Assembly (NCBI GenBank): GCA_022539475.1
Contig: VCMS01000166.1
Location: 56,385-120,384 of the forward strand
DNA length: 64,000 nucleotides
Origin: Gracilaria domingensis
Taxonomy: Eukaryota; Rhodophyta; Florideophyceae; Gracilariales; Gracilariaceae
Direction: 5' to 3'
The notes under the pieces were generated by a model. That model was not told where the DNA came from. It searched no databases and worked only from the letters and a program-made list of their open reading frames with translations. Below are positions 48,501 to 57,856 of this stretch, piece after piece (position 1 is the stretch's first letter; the number at the start of each line of letters is the position of its first letter). A program made the translations under genes and the position numbers.

Positions 48501-49105
48501 TTTTTGGCGAGGGTCGTCCAGAAATTGGCAAGGGTCGTCCAGTAAATTTTTGAAAAAATATCGAGATCAATTATTTCAAAATCTGCAGATAATTGCTTGG
48601 GTCGTCCAGAATCGCTGTGCAGTAAATACTGGTGGGTTTTCCACTCGTGCTAGTTCTTTAGTCGAGGGCTACCTGAACTGTATTTCGCGAAGTCTAGGTT
48701 CAGTTTCCATTAAGGTGCACATTACACGATACCTTCTGCGGAATGATACCCTGCAACGCATGGAATACTAGTGCTAGTACAGATGATGCCCATTATGAAA
48801 TCATACCGTTTTATTCGTATCTATTCTTCTATCGACCGCTTTTGCTAACCACTACTTCGCTATATTACATGTACCATTTCCCCATGATGGATCGGGTGTA
48901 GGCGCAATCTGCGGCAGATGCCGCAGAGGGCAGCTGCACCAAATTGCGGTAACGGTAGAACACATACGCACTCCGAGAGGATGAGGCGCGAAGCGCCTCA
49001 TCCTCTCTGTTCGTCATGTAGGGAACCATGCCCAGATGCATGGTTCCCTACTTGAGGAACCTGCACCTGCAACTCGTGAGCTACGTACGCATCAAAAGTC
49101 ATTTA
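48501..49105. other. Intergenic region with two strong hairpins
   Basis: Hairpin 1 lies at 48975-49007 (GAGAGGATGAGGCGC, loop GAA, complement). Hairpin 2 lies at 49018-49052 (GTAGGGAACCATGC, 6-bp loop, complement). A TACTAGTGCTAGTAC near-palindrome lies at about 48765-48779, and GGGTCGTCCAGAA/TGGCAAGGGTCGTCCAG repeats follow the stop of the preceding gene (48515-48615). No coding frame is visible. Confidence 0.75.
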
Positions 49106-50368
49106 CCTGTATACGCAAGCGGAAAGTATCCATAAGTTAGTCAATGATCCGTTGGATACATTTGAAATGCGATGGAACGTACCATTGATAAAGCAAAACA
49201 GAAACGTTGCGCTAGAAAAGTCGAGGGACCTAGTAACTCGCAAAATGAAAAAGAAGAAGGAAAGGGATCGGTTAGATTACCAGCCCACCATCATCGTAAA
49301 GCGCGAAAGGGGTCGAAGCGAGAACTCACAACCAAAGACACCAAGAATGCCCATGCAGCAAACATACCTCAAGATGCGATAAACGAAAGAGCAGCCTATG
49401 TCCCAACCAAGTACCAGAATCACCTATCCCGAACAGCCAGAGATCGATCTTGAGAGACGAAATGAAATTGGTCTTTTTCCTGTATACGCAAGCAGAAAGT
49501 ATCCATAAGTTAGTCAATGCTCCGTTGGATACAGTTGAAATGCGATAGAACGTACCATTGATAAGAGCAAAACAGAAACGTTGCACTAGAAAAGTCGAGG
49601 GACCTAGTAACTCGCAAACGGAAGAAGAAGCAGGAAAGGGATCGGTTAGATTACCAGCCCACCATCATCGTAAAGCGCGAAAAGGTGTCGAAGCGAGAAC
49701 TCACAACCAAGGACACCAAGAATGCCCATGCAGCAAACATACCTCAAGATGCGATAAACGAAAGAGCAGCCTATGTCCCAACCAAGTACCAGAATCACCT
49801 ATCCCGAACAGCCAGAGATCGATCTTGAGAGACGAAATGAAATTGGTCTTTTTCCTGTATACGCAAGCAGAAAGTATCCATAAGTTAGTCAATGCTCCGT
49901 TGGATACAGTTGAAATGCGATAGAACGTACCATTGATAAGAGCAAAACAGAAACGTTGCACTAGAAAAGTCGAGGGACCTAGTAACTCGCAAACGGAAGA
50001 AGAAGCAGGAAAGGGATCGGTTAGATTACCAGCCCACCATCATCGTAAAGCGCGAAAAGGTGTCGAAGCGAGAACTCACAACCAAGGACACCAAGAATGC
50101 CCATGCAGCAAACATACCTCAAGATGCGATAAACGAAAGAGCAGCCTATGTCCCAACCAAGTACCAGAATCGCCTATCCCGAACAGCCAGAGATCGATCT
50201 TGAGAGACGAAATGAAATTGGTCGTTTTCCTGTATACGCAAGCAGAAAGTATCCATAAGTTAGTCAATGCTCCGTTGGATACAGTTGAAATGCGATAGAA
50301 CGTACCATTGATAAGAGCAAAACAGAAACGTTGCGCTAGAAAAGTCGAGGGACCTAGTAACTCGCAAA
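49106..50368. repeat. Tandem repeat, 375-bp unit, 3.4 copies
   Basis: Units begin with CCTGTATACGCAAGC at 49106, 49479, 49854 and 50229 (spacing 373, 375, 375 bp). The last unit is cut at about 50368. Copies 2-4 are almost identical; copy 1 differs at more sites (for example AATGAAAAAGAAG versus ACGGAAGAAGAAG). Because 375 is divisible by three, open frames recur on both strands, but they begin and end arbitrarily and are not accepted as genes. The position 5' of the Plavaka transposase fits a subterminal repeat of that element. Confidence 0.93.
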
Positions 50369-50630
50369 AGTAACCCAAAGCCTTTTTCCTGCCGTTTACA
50401 TGTCGCAGAGCGCGAAGAGACGTGGTGAGGATTGGTTAGTTTAGAACAAAGATACGTAGAAGGAAATGGAAGCACGTACGAAAAGACTGCACGGAAAGAC
50501 TGCACGGAATACATCCGTGAGATACGGATGCTGTCCGCTTTATGGAGGCGTCCGACGAGGGCGGAGAAAGAGAATAAGGTACGCTTCATGTCCGCTTAAT
50601 GGAATCCATTCTCAGCACGCTACTTCGTAA

Positions 50631-50696
50631 TCCGTCGTACTTTTTTCCGCCCTCGCACTTCGTAGCGAGTGCGAGGGCGGAAAAACGTACGACGGA
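50631..50696. repeat. 66-bp hairpin (29-bp arms)
   Basis: TCCGTCGTAC + TTTTTTCCGCCCTCGCACT pairs with the complementary segment at 50668-50696 around an 8-bp loop, with one T/A length difference. It lies upstream of the transposase gene, near the end of the tandem array. Confidence 0.92.
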
Positions 50697-51060
50697 GCGG
50701 AGTAGAACGCGAGGATGGCACGGATCACCACGGTAACAAAAGATCGGACGTCGGACGGGCGGGAGCGGCGGCGGAGGGAAGAGATTTATTTTTCTGTGCG
50801 AGATTGGACAAGTGTACAGCGTACAACGTTGGGAAACCAGAGGTTTATAACCAGTGGTAGATAATACGAGAAGTACACCCTTGTGTTGAGGTCGACGTGT
50901 ACCTACGTTCCTTTTTGAACGAAAGCACGTGATTTAAACTCAAAATATATTCTCCGTTCTGAGCAACACGTCGATCTTGACTGTCGCTCGACCTCCTTCT
51001 CCCTTCGGACGCCCTTCCCTTGCAGTCTTTGTCGTCGTTTCTCGTTCATTTCTTCTTCCC

Positions 51061-53445
51061 ATGGTCTACTACTGTACACATAAGAAGCGTGGGTGCCCCT
51101 TCGTTACTCGCCGAGGAGTCTTATCTCTTCAACAGCATGTCAACCATTGCCCGTTTCGTCTGAAAGCAGCGCTGGAAGACGACAATAGCCGGCCCTTTCG
51201 GAGAAGCAAGCGTCTCAAGCTTTCCGCACCCGCGCCCGCATCTTCCGAAACGGTCACTGCCCCTTGTCGCCTTCCCGAGCCTCCAGTGTCCGAGGACATC
51301 GTCGACCCCACTCCGTGCGCCCCTCCCATTCCGGACACTTCGCATTGTGTTTCTCCTTCCCCGGGTCCCGCGTCATTAGAGCGAGAACACGGAAGCAGTT
51401 CCCGCCCAGTGCCTTCTGAGGAGGCCCTTGGTGATTTGCATATGGATTATCTCACGGTTTGTCTGGCTTCAGTAGCTTCCAACCTTGGTCATCGTGAGGC
51501 GGACGAGCTAATTGGGCTACTTCGGGACCCGCGATTCTCGCAAAAGCGATTCAACGAGACCATAACAAGTTCCAAGCGCTGTACAGAACTGAAGAACGCC
51601 ATTTTCGAACGATACGCCTCAAAGGACGGTTTCAATCGCAGAACTGTCTCGCCAGAAGGATGTAAGTTCAGCGCCACCCTCCACATGAGAGACCCCGTTC
51701 AGACACTTGTGAAACAGCTCCAGTTGGCTAACAACGAAAACTCATTCTTCCACCCTATACCTCAGACCCACTCCACGAAAATATCTCACCCCATGTCCGG
51801 CTCTCTCGCAAGAGACGCCACCTCAAAACTTAAGGAAATGGTCATGGGCTCTTTGGATAGTAGAATAGTGTGGTACTCCCAAGAAATAAGTTACAGTGAA
51901 TCTTTCGTAGGTCTTCTGCAGGCATACACCGATAAGTCTTCAACAACTCTAAAGCAAACATCGGTTACCGCCTATCCTCTTCACCTCATATTTCTCAACT
52001 TCTCCGACGAGCTTCGCCGTAAGTGTATCCGTGATGACCTCACAGTAGTGGCATACTTCCCTACCACACTGATCGAGGTTTCCGCATCTGAAGCAGACGC
52101 AATGCCATTTGTTTCTAGCAAGTCTCTACGCGAGTCCAGGATGCAAATCCTTCAAGAATCTCTTCGTCAAGTCCTGGAGCCCATTCTAAATCTCACGCAG
52201 AAAGGTTTTCAGTTCATCGGGGAAGACAAACTAAGTCGAGTGTGCCATTCTCTGCTTGCAAGTTATTGTGCGGATATTCCTGAGGCTAAGGACATTCTGT
52301 CCATTCTTCATGGGACCAAAACGGAAAGCCCGTGTCATAGATGCAAAGCCCCTCGCTCATCTTTATGCAGTCCTATTCCCACCTCATTCAACGGACGTTC
52401 TCAAAAGCACACGAAAAGCATCCGAAAGACATACACAGCTATCTTGCAACATGCACAAAAAGACGAGGCGGAAAGACGTCCACGTCGTGCGAGGGAGAGG
52501 AGATCTCAAGCGGATACTCTGATGCGTTCAAATTCCATATCTCTCATTCCTTCGTTCCTCGAAACTTCCGTAAGCCTTGGAATGATCCCGGGATTGTCTC
52601 CATACAGTCTGTTCTCATTCGAACCATTACACAACTTGCATCTCGGCATCTCAAAGTTGATAAAAACGGCCACAATCGAGAGACTGCAGTCAGACACCCT
52701 GTGCACCACAATAGGAACATCTGCATCGCGTTCAGTTCGAACGATACGCACCCAACTCCTCAACCATGCAAACGCAATTCTAGCTGCCATAGAACGCGAT
52801 TCTCCTGCCAAAGGTTTACATATCGATTTCTCCACGCAGGAGAAAGGCAAATCTTTGAATGGTATCTTCACGAAAGACGGTCTCTGTGGAATGCTGGAGG
52901 CCAAAAACTACAAAGCACTTGACATGGTCTTTCCCTTCATAGGAGCATTCTTTGACATATGCTGTGGAGAACAGGACGTTGCCCCAATCACAACCGTTTT
53001 CTCTCAGTACTCGGACTTGCTCTCGACCTTATTCAGGTACAATCGTGACCCGTATTGGACTGAAAGCTCTCTCCTGTGTCTTAGTTTGGAGATTGAAGCC
53101 CTCAAGCGTTCCGCAACAAAGACTCTGGCGGATTTTCATCCTTCCAGACTGGGAACTCTGAAGTTTCATCTTCTCGATCATCTCGTGGACGATATTCGCC
53201 GTCTGGGAAGTATCAAGTACTACGACGCAGGCATATACGAACATGCACACCTGCTATTTAAGAGACACTACAAAAAGACGTCCAGAAGAAGAGCAACGGC
53301 TGTGGAGGAGACTATTCGCTCCATTGAGCACGGAAATGCTAGAAAGCAATGGAATGGCAATACTCCTTACCAGCGTAATCCAGGTTTACCAGGAACTTCC
53401 ACACAGCTTCCTCGGTTTGCAATGAGAGGGCGTTCTTTCACTTGA
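51061..53445 (+). CDS. Plavaka-type DNA transposase (CACTA/CMC-like)
   Basis: The frame gives 794 residues from ATG 51061. The N-terminus has a zinc-finger-like Cys/His set (YYCTHKKRGC…QQHVNHCPF). The core matches Plavaka transposases: a YTDKSSTTLKQTSVTAYPLH phrase followed by LIFLNFSDELRRK and VAYFPTT, then CHRCKAP, then FEPLHNLHLGISKLI (metal-site His region) and a C-terminal FKRHYKKTSRR. These resemble the 'YsDkt..t….ayPvyl…n…..R….llgYlPt' signature of the family. It would cut and paste the element by its terminal repeats. The reading frame stops at TGA 53443-53445 but the same frame continues as conserved-looking sequence (next entry), so this copy is either spliced by a tiny intron or damaged. 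Confidence 0.75.
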   Translation: MVYYCTHKKRGCPFVTRRGVLSLQQHVNHCPFRLKAALEDDNSRPFRRSKRLKLSAPAPASSETVTAPCRLPEPPVSEDIVDPTPCAPPIPDTSHCVSPSPGPASLEREHGSSSRPVPSEEALGDLHMDYLTVCLASVASNLGHREADELIGLLRDPRFSQKRFNETITSSKRCTELKNAIFERYASKDGFNRRTVSPEGCKFSATLHMRDPVQTLVKQLQLANNENSFFHPIPQTHSTKISHPMSGSLARDATSKLKEMVMGSLDSRIVWYSQEISYSESFVGLLQAYTDKSSTTLKQTSVTAYPLHLIFLNFSDELRRKCIRDDLTVVAYFPTTLIEVSASEADAMPFVSSKSLRESRMQILQESLRQVLEPILNLTQKGFQFIGEDKLSRVCHSLLASYCADIPEAKDILSILHGTKTESPCHRCKAPRSSLCSPIPTSFNGRSQKHTKSIRKTYTAILQHAQKDEAERRPRRARERRSQADTLMRSNSISLIPSFLETSVSLGMIPGLSPYSLFSFEPLHNLHLGISKLIKTATIERLQSDTLCTTIGTSASRSVRTIRTQLLNHANAILAAIERDSPAKGLHIDFSTQEKGKSLNGIFTKDGLCGMLEAKNYKALDMVFPFIGAFFDICCGEQDVAPITTVFSQYSDLLSTLFRYNRDPYWTESSLLCLSLEIEALKRSATKTLADFHPSRLGTLKFHLLDHLVDDIRRLGSIKYYDAGIYEHAHLLFKRHYKKTSRRRATAVEETIRSIEHGNARKQWNGNTPYQRNPGLPGTSTQLPRFAMRGRSFT

Positions 53446-53975
53446 CGAGCTCTTCAACATTGTGTTTCAAGTATGTCCAGTTCAAAAACATGGACTGCTG
53501 TTAGAGAGATGTTCTCAAGTACGGACACAAGGTCGATTCTTGATCAGATTGGTGAACAGGCCCTTCCTCCTTTCCTCAGTCTCGTGAAAGAAACACTGGA
53601 TGAGCGCTCTATTACATACTTCCCAGAAAAGACAAGGATAACTCTGGTGAATTCGGCCCTCGTGAAAGGCGGTTTCGTTCCGACTCTTGAACACTTCGAT
53701 TCGTCTTCTAAGGCACTTAAGCTGGGACGACACAAATACCCCATCATCCAACGTGTCTTCGCTTCTCCAGCATTTGGTCCCAGTAGAAAGCCAAAGTTTT
53801 CCACTGTATTGGTAAGCGGAGAAGATTCAGAGACTTGGGTTGCCCAGGTAGTCGCTCTGATGTCGGCCACGTCGCGATTCGGAGCTATTGCAAAGGTCGC
53901 GTATTGTGCTAAAAGTCGCGGATCAAGTGGGTGTGAAGCGCTAGTTTTCTCTAGTTTGATATGTGTGCACGGCGT
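53446..53975 (+). pseudogene. C-terminal continuation of the Plavaka transposase, cut by a repeat element
   Basis: Directly after TGA 53443-53445 the same frame stays open through MSSSKTWTAVREMFSSTDTR… and GRHKYPIIQRVFASPAFGPS…KFSTVLVSGEDSETWVAQVV, which fits the poorly conserved Plavaka C-terminus. A 57- or 66-nt intron (donor at 53415, acceptors at 53471 or 53480) would keep phase, but its donor GTTTGC is weak. The frame then enters the palindromic repeat element at 53976. Sequence after that element (from about 54640, …LAPLSTCIRGSRLYMEVNEC) may be the displaced end. Confidence 0.5.
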
Positions 53976-54640
53976 GTGCAGCGAAATCACTGCCAGAAGA
54001 GCCGGGAGGAGTGCTTTCGAAGGTCTCCGGAGGGTGCCAAAATGTGGCCAGAACGTTCCCGCGGGCGGAGGGGGTCGGTCGTGTTAGGGTAGCTACCCTA
54101 CCACGACCGGACCCCCCCGCCCGCGGGCACGTTTTGGGCGATGTTTTGAAAAATGTGCGATTTCATGCCCGCGGGCGCGGGGGGTCGCGAGTGTTAGGGT
54201 AGCTACCCTAACACGACCGGACCCCCCCGCCCGCGGGCACGTTTTGGACGATTTTTTGAAAAATGTGCGATTTTATGCCCGCGGGCGGGGGGGGTCAGTC
54301 GTGTTAGGGTAGCTACCCTAACACGACCGGACCCCCCCGCCCGCTGGCACGTTTTGGACGAATTTTTGAAAAATGTGCGATTTTATGCCCGCGGGCGCGG
54401 GGGGTCGGTCGTGTTAGGGTAACTACCCTAACACGACCGGACCCCCCCGCCCGCGGGCACGTTTTGGACGATTTTTTGAAAAATGTGCGATTTCATGCCC
54501 GCGGGCGGGGGGTCCGGTCGTGTTAGGGTAGGTACCCTAACACGACCGACCCCTCCACGCTCGCGGGCACGTTTTGGCCACATTTCGGCGCCTTCCCGGG
54601 ACCTCCCAAAACACGCCGCCCCGCAGTGATTTCGCTACAC
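53976..54640. mobile_element. Element with terminal inverted repeats and five 110-bp palindromic repeats
   Basis: The ends are inverted: GTGCAGCGAAATCACTGC at 53976 and its counterpart GTGTAGCGAAATCACTGC reading inward from 54640, with imperfect similarity for about 100 bp (…AATGTGGCCA.AACGT.CCCGCG…). Inside, a unit repeats at 54081, 54191, 54301, 54411 and 54520 (spacing 110, 110, 110, 109). Each unit holds a palindrome around TTAGGGTAGCTACCCTAA flanked by CGTG/CACG and G/C-rich arms, then GCACGTTTTGGACGA…TTTTTGAAAAATGTGCGAT. There is no coding capacity. Confidence 0.85.
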
Positions 54641-54996
54641 CCGGCCGCCGGTACGTTGGCGCCGCTGTCCACGTGTATTCGCGGGAGTAGGCTGTACATG
54701 GAAGTAAATGAATGTTCTCTTGACTACTATGCAAAGCATTTGAAGAGCATGATTAGAGAGCGCGACCATTGCTCGCGTGAGTCATCATTGCGCGAACTCC
54801 ACGACTCTAAAGCGTACAATCAGCGTGCGAGCGGCCACGGACAGGACACGGACGAGACTGGCAGTGCGCTGGGAGGAGCTGCCGAAAGCGGGGGTGCCCA
54901 GCGTAAGTCGCCATTTAAAAGGCTCGCATCCGTTCTTGTATCGTCCAGAGCGAACGTATTGTTGATATACACCTTTCACTGCAATAGCTGTTCAAC
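54641..54996. promoter_or_regulatory. Upstream region of the 54997 gene
   Basis: A TATA-like CATTTAAAAGGC at 54911-54922 lies about 80 bp before ATG 54997. The left part may contain a displaced end of the transposase frame. No other signal was recognised. Confidence 0.45.
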
Positions 54997-55887
54997 ATGA
55001 AGCCAACTCGTGTTCGAAAGCGTACGCAAAGCGTGACTCCTCGCACTCGGCGGAGCACTCGATTATTGCAAGGTGGAATGCGGGTTTCTCTGCAGATGGA
55101 TATTGAGAATGAAGGAAAGGTGATAGTGGGGTAAGCGTTTTTGCATGGAATTGGAAGTGTTCTACGCCGCGAGTTGCTCGGGAAGCAATTGGACCCAGGT
55201 CTTGTGATGGTTCATAATATTCTCATCATTCGAAGCGGTCAGACGTTCTACCCTTACCGGGCGGAGGGCCTGGATCTTCCACAATATATCCAGGATCTCC
55301 GGACGGCCGCTCCTTGGGATGGGAAAATGATGGAACCGGTGGCAGCCAGCATTCCGGCGTCCAAGCGAGGAACGGTGAGCGCTATGAGTGAGGTGATGAC
55401 GCCGACAAGCCGCACGGAGCCAATTCGAAGTTCATCAACACCGAGAGGTAGCGCATCAGTAGCACCTCCACGGGCAGGTCCGTCGTCTGTTACGAAGCGG
55501 TCTATGAAGACGAGAGCATCCCCAGCTACGAAGCGGACAGGTCAAACAAAGTCTACCTCCGTTACGAAGCCCACTGCGTCGAAAAGGGCTTCTCCTGCGA
55601 TGAATCAAACCGTCGACACAAGGGGATCTTCTGCGTCGAAACAGACGGTTCAGCAGGGGACGGCTGTGCAAGAGGAGGAAGATGAGATCATAAAAGGTCC
55701 CCTTCCAGACGCGGATGCGCAATCCGCACAAGGAGCTGGTCCATCTGTACCCCAAACTGCACCAGAAACTGCGGAGCAGCAGAACGATGACGTTGTGCTT
55801 CTGTCCGCAAGAATGGCACGTTCAAGTGTTTCTGGCGAGCGGTTTGGAACACAAGGGACACCTACTCGGAGCAAGACGTACAGATGA
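54997..55887 (+). CDS. Basic Ser/Thr/Pro-rich protein, frame interrupted by one in-frame TAA
   Basis: ATG 54997 opens a very basic start (MKPTRVRKRTQSVTPRTRRS) that reaches TAA at 55132-55134. The same frame then continues without break to 55887: …HGIGSVLRRELLGKQLDPGL, IIRSGQTFYPYRAEGLDLPQ. A long Ser/Thr/Lys/Pro-rich disordered part with repeats (TKRSMKTRAS/ATKRTGQTKS/VTKPTASKRA) and a terminal DDVVLLSARMARSS follow. The sequence on both sides of the stop looks coding. A premature stop, read-through or an intron removing it (GTAAGC donor at 55131; acceptor at 55235 keeps phase) are possible. The family is unknown; basic repeats suggest nucleic-acid binding. Confidence 0.5.
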
Positions 55888-56114
55888 ATTCGTCAGAAGG
55901 TACCAAAGGTGAACCTCAATTCAATTTCGTGTACAACAAACTGTGGCAGTGGAGAGAAGAAGTGGATTCTGCTATTGGAGACCTGTTGCAGAAGATGGAT
56001 GCGTTTGTTATCTATCCCGGCGATAAAAGTTGCGAAATTGTGGATAACTTCCGGTTTTCACTTCGACAGTCCATTGTACGTGAAGTTAGGGAACAGGTCA
56101 TTTCGATAAAGTAA
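55884..56114 (+). CDS. Small protein overlapping the preceding stop as ATGA
   Basis: The 76-residue frame (MNSSEGTKGEPQFNFVYNKL, then WQWREEVDSAIGDLLQKMDAF) starts at ATG 55884, sharing the bases ATGA with the TGA of the previous ORF (55885-55887). It is helical with Trp/Leu heptads. No family recognised. The tight overlap suggests coupled reinitiation or a spliced/frameshifted continuation of the upstream ORF. Confidence 0.4.
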   Translation: MNSSEGTKGEPQFNFVYNKLWQWREEVDSAIGDLLQKMDAFVIYPGDKSCEIVDNFRFSLRQSIVREVREQVISIK

Positions 56115-56173
56115 CTTTTATGTTTAACTATCTCTAAAAGGTTTACAACACCGAAAAGTCATGTGTTCTAACC

Positions 56174-57076
56174 TCAAAGCTGGGGGAATGGGGAGGGGGA
56201 TAACTTTTCCTTAACAACGTTGACGTAGTTTGTATGAAAAGGAGCGGGGTCACCGCCTACAATGTTTCTTTCTTGGCGGGAAAAGTCGTAGAAGTACGCG
56301 TTCCTAAATTGAAAGTCGGAGAAAGAAGTAGGGAAGCCAACGAGAGTTTTCCCATATGCAAGAAGTCGCCCAACGGTCTCTTCCAGGTTGAAAGTAGTAC
56401 CTGTCTTAAGCGAAACTATCTTCAACAGCTCTTTCATTATTGTGAGCACAACCGTACTGCACTCCGTAGCGACTACGTCCATAGGAATGAAACCTCTTGA
56501 GGCCCCGACGATGTTGAACGCTGATAGCCACACGAGCTTCTCATAATAGCTTACGAGAAATGTGTCTTCGTCGACAACCTCGCAAGTGAGACCCATAGAA
56601 CTAAACCTGTCTGCAACGTTGGAGGCCCACTTTCCTGTTGCGACAGTGAGACCATCCGGACTTTGAGGAGTGACACCATCCTGCGGAGCTGCGTTTCTTG
56701 AGGGGACACCAACGTATAGGACAACTTTTGAACATTTGTCCACACCGAGCTTCGAAAGCAATGGTATGATGTCTCCATTCTGGAAGAAAACGAGATTCTC
56801 TCTGAGCGAATAAGGGCAAGCCTGAATTACGGTCTCCAGGGTGTTCGTTCTTCCACAAACTAGTATCGGTACATCAGAAAGATGAGAGGTAGCAGCCATG
56901 CTGCAGAATTCGTGTGCGGAAATGACCGTATCTTCTTCGTTCGCCAGCATGGTACCTATACGCCCCCTTCCAACAATAACGGCCCGAGTCCTTCGGGCGG
57001 GAGATGAGGCCTGAGGGACGTCAGAGTATCTGGGACTCGGAGGCGGAGTGGGAGGCATGTCGCACTGGGAGTTCAT
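56174..57076 (-). CDS. Ketopantoate-reductase-like NAD(P)-binding protein
   Basis: The 300-residue product (ATG 57076) has a Pro-rich start (MPPTPPPSPRYSDVP), then a Rossmann motif RAVIVGRGRIGTMLA (GxGxxG). Next come VPILVCGRTNTLETVI, FFQNGDIIPLL (family: 'qNG.g'), VLYVGVPSRNA and SYYEKLVWLSAFNIVGASRG (family: 'K…Na..N.l.Al.g', including the catalytic Lys). Overall it looks like the PanE/ApbA fold (2-dehydropantoate 2-reductase) that makes pantoate with NADPH, but active-site conservation is partial and another hydroxyacid may be the substrate. Upstream open frame to 57277 is leader-like. It lies inside the accessory region, so it may be cargo. Confidence 0.6.
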   Translation of the reverse strand: MNSQCDMPPTPPPSPRYSDVPQASSPARRTRAVIVGRGRIGTMLANEEDTVISAHEFCSMAATSHLSDVPILVCGRTNTLETVIQACPYSLRENLVFFQNGDIIPLLSKLGVDKCSKVVLYVGVPSRNAAPQDGVTPQSPDGLTVATGKWASNVADRFSSMGLTCEVVDEDTFLVSYYEKLVWLSAFNIVGASRGFIPMDVVATECSTVVLTIMKELLKIVSLKTGTTFNLEETVGRLLAYGKTLVGFPTSFSDFQFRNAYFYDFSRQERNIVGGDPAPFHTNYVNVVKEKLSPSPFPQL

Positions 57077-57473
57077 TGCAAGTGTTCGAATGTTTTTGTG
57101 TGACGATAGAAATGGAAGATGGGGCGGAGAACTGCTGGGGTAAAGAGTGATACTTAAGTAAAAACGGTTAGGAAGCGCAGAACGGGAACATGGTTCACTT
57201 TGTGAAACTGAGCGAAATGTATGATATGTGATTGTACTGAATGAATGATAGGGCTTGTATGAGACGACAAGCCACAAAGTGTGATGATGTTTTATGAAAG
57301 GTAGGTGGAAGAGTAGAAAGTGTGCAATGAATGAAACTGATTTCGAACCTGAGTTGTAAAGTAGTTGTAAAGTACGAGTTACGGGGAGCTTGAATACAGG
57401 ATGAAAGGAGCCATTTTGGCTTCATAAATGACATGAACGGGTTCTATAGCTTCACTTGGATTGCCATAATTAA
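57077..57473. other. Intergenic region
   Basis: Leader of the reductase-like gene and sequence before the epimerase fragment. No N-terminal epimerase sequence is found here, and no repeats are recognised. Confidence 0.4.
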
Positions 57474-57794
57474 AAGGATGGAGTTGGATTGCGCCCGAAT
57501 ACGTCTATAAAGGTCGTAGAAGCACTTATGAACGAAGGAGTTGTAGACATGTTATTGTTGATGACGGTGGAGCCAGGGTTTGGTGGACAGGCGTTTATGG
57601 AGGGTGTTCTTGACAAGGTGCGACATGCAAGGGAGTTGTACCCAAGAATAGGGATACAGGTGGATGGGGGTATTGGACTGAGTACTGTGAAAGGAGTAGT
57701 GAAGGCCGGTGCAAACATTTCAGTTGCAGGATCTGCCATCTTTGGCTCGAGTAACCCAGCTCATGTCATAGCTGGTTTTCGAAAGGTTGGTTAG
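57474..57794 (+). pseudogene. C-terminal fragment of ribulose-phosphate 3-epimerase
   Basis: From 57474 (after TAA 57471-57473) the frame reads KDGVGLRPNTSIKVVEALMN…DMLLLMTVEPGFGGQAFMEG…IQVDGGIGLSTVKGVVKAGANISVAGSAIFGSSNP. This is the second half of an RPE TIM barrel with its phosphate-loop and catalytic-Asp (VDGGI) motifs, about 105 of a usual 220-230 residues. The first half, with the metal-binding His residues, is absent upstream. AAAAG before GATGGA could be an old splice acceptor. There is no ATG at the expected place. It is most simply a captured or truncated gene piece in a mobile region, unlikely to be active. Confidence 0.8.
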
Positions 57795-57856
57795 AGATAG
57801 TAGCATAAATTTATTGTTTATTACATTGTTACCTTTACGTGTTATCACGACTATAT

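Noticed and set aside
49172-50378. Repeated small proteins on both strands of the 375-bp array
   Set aside because: They recur because the unit length is a multiple of three; they have no domain, and both strands are equally open.
54081-54541. Interstitial telomere made of TTAGGG
   Set aside because: The hexamer appears once per 110-bp unit within a palindrome, not as head-to-tail TTAGGG repeats.
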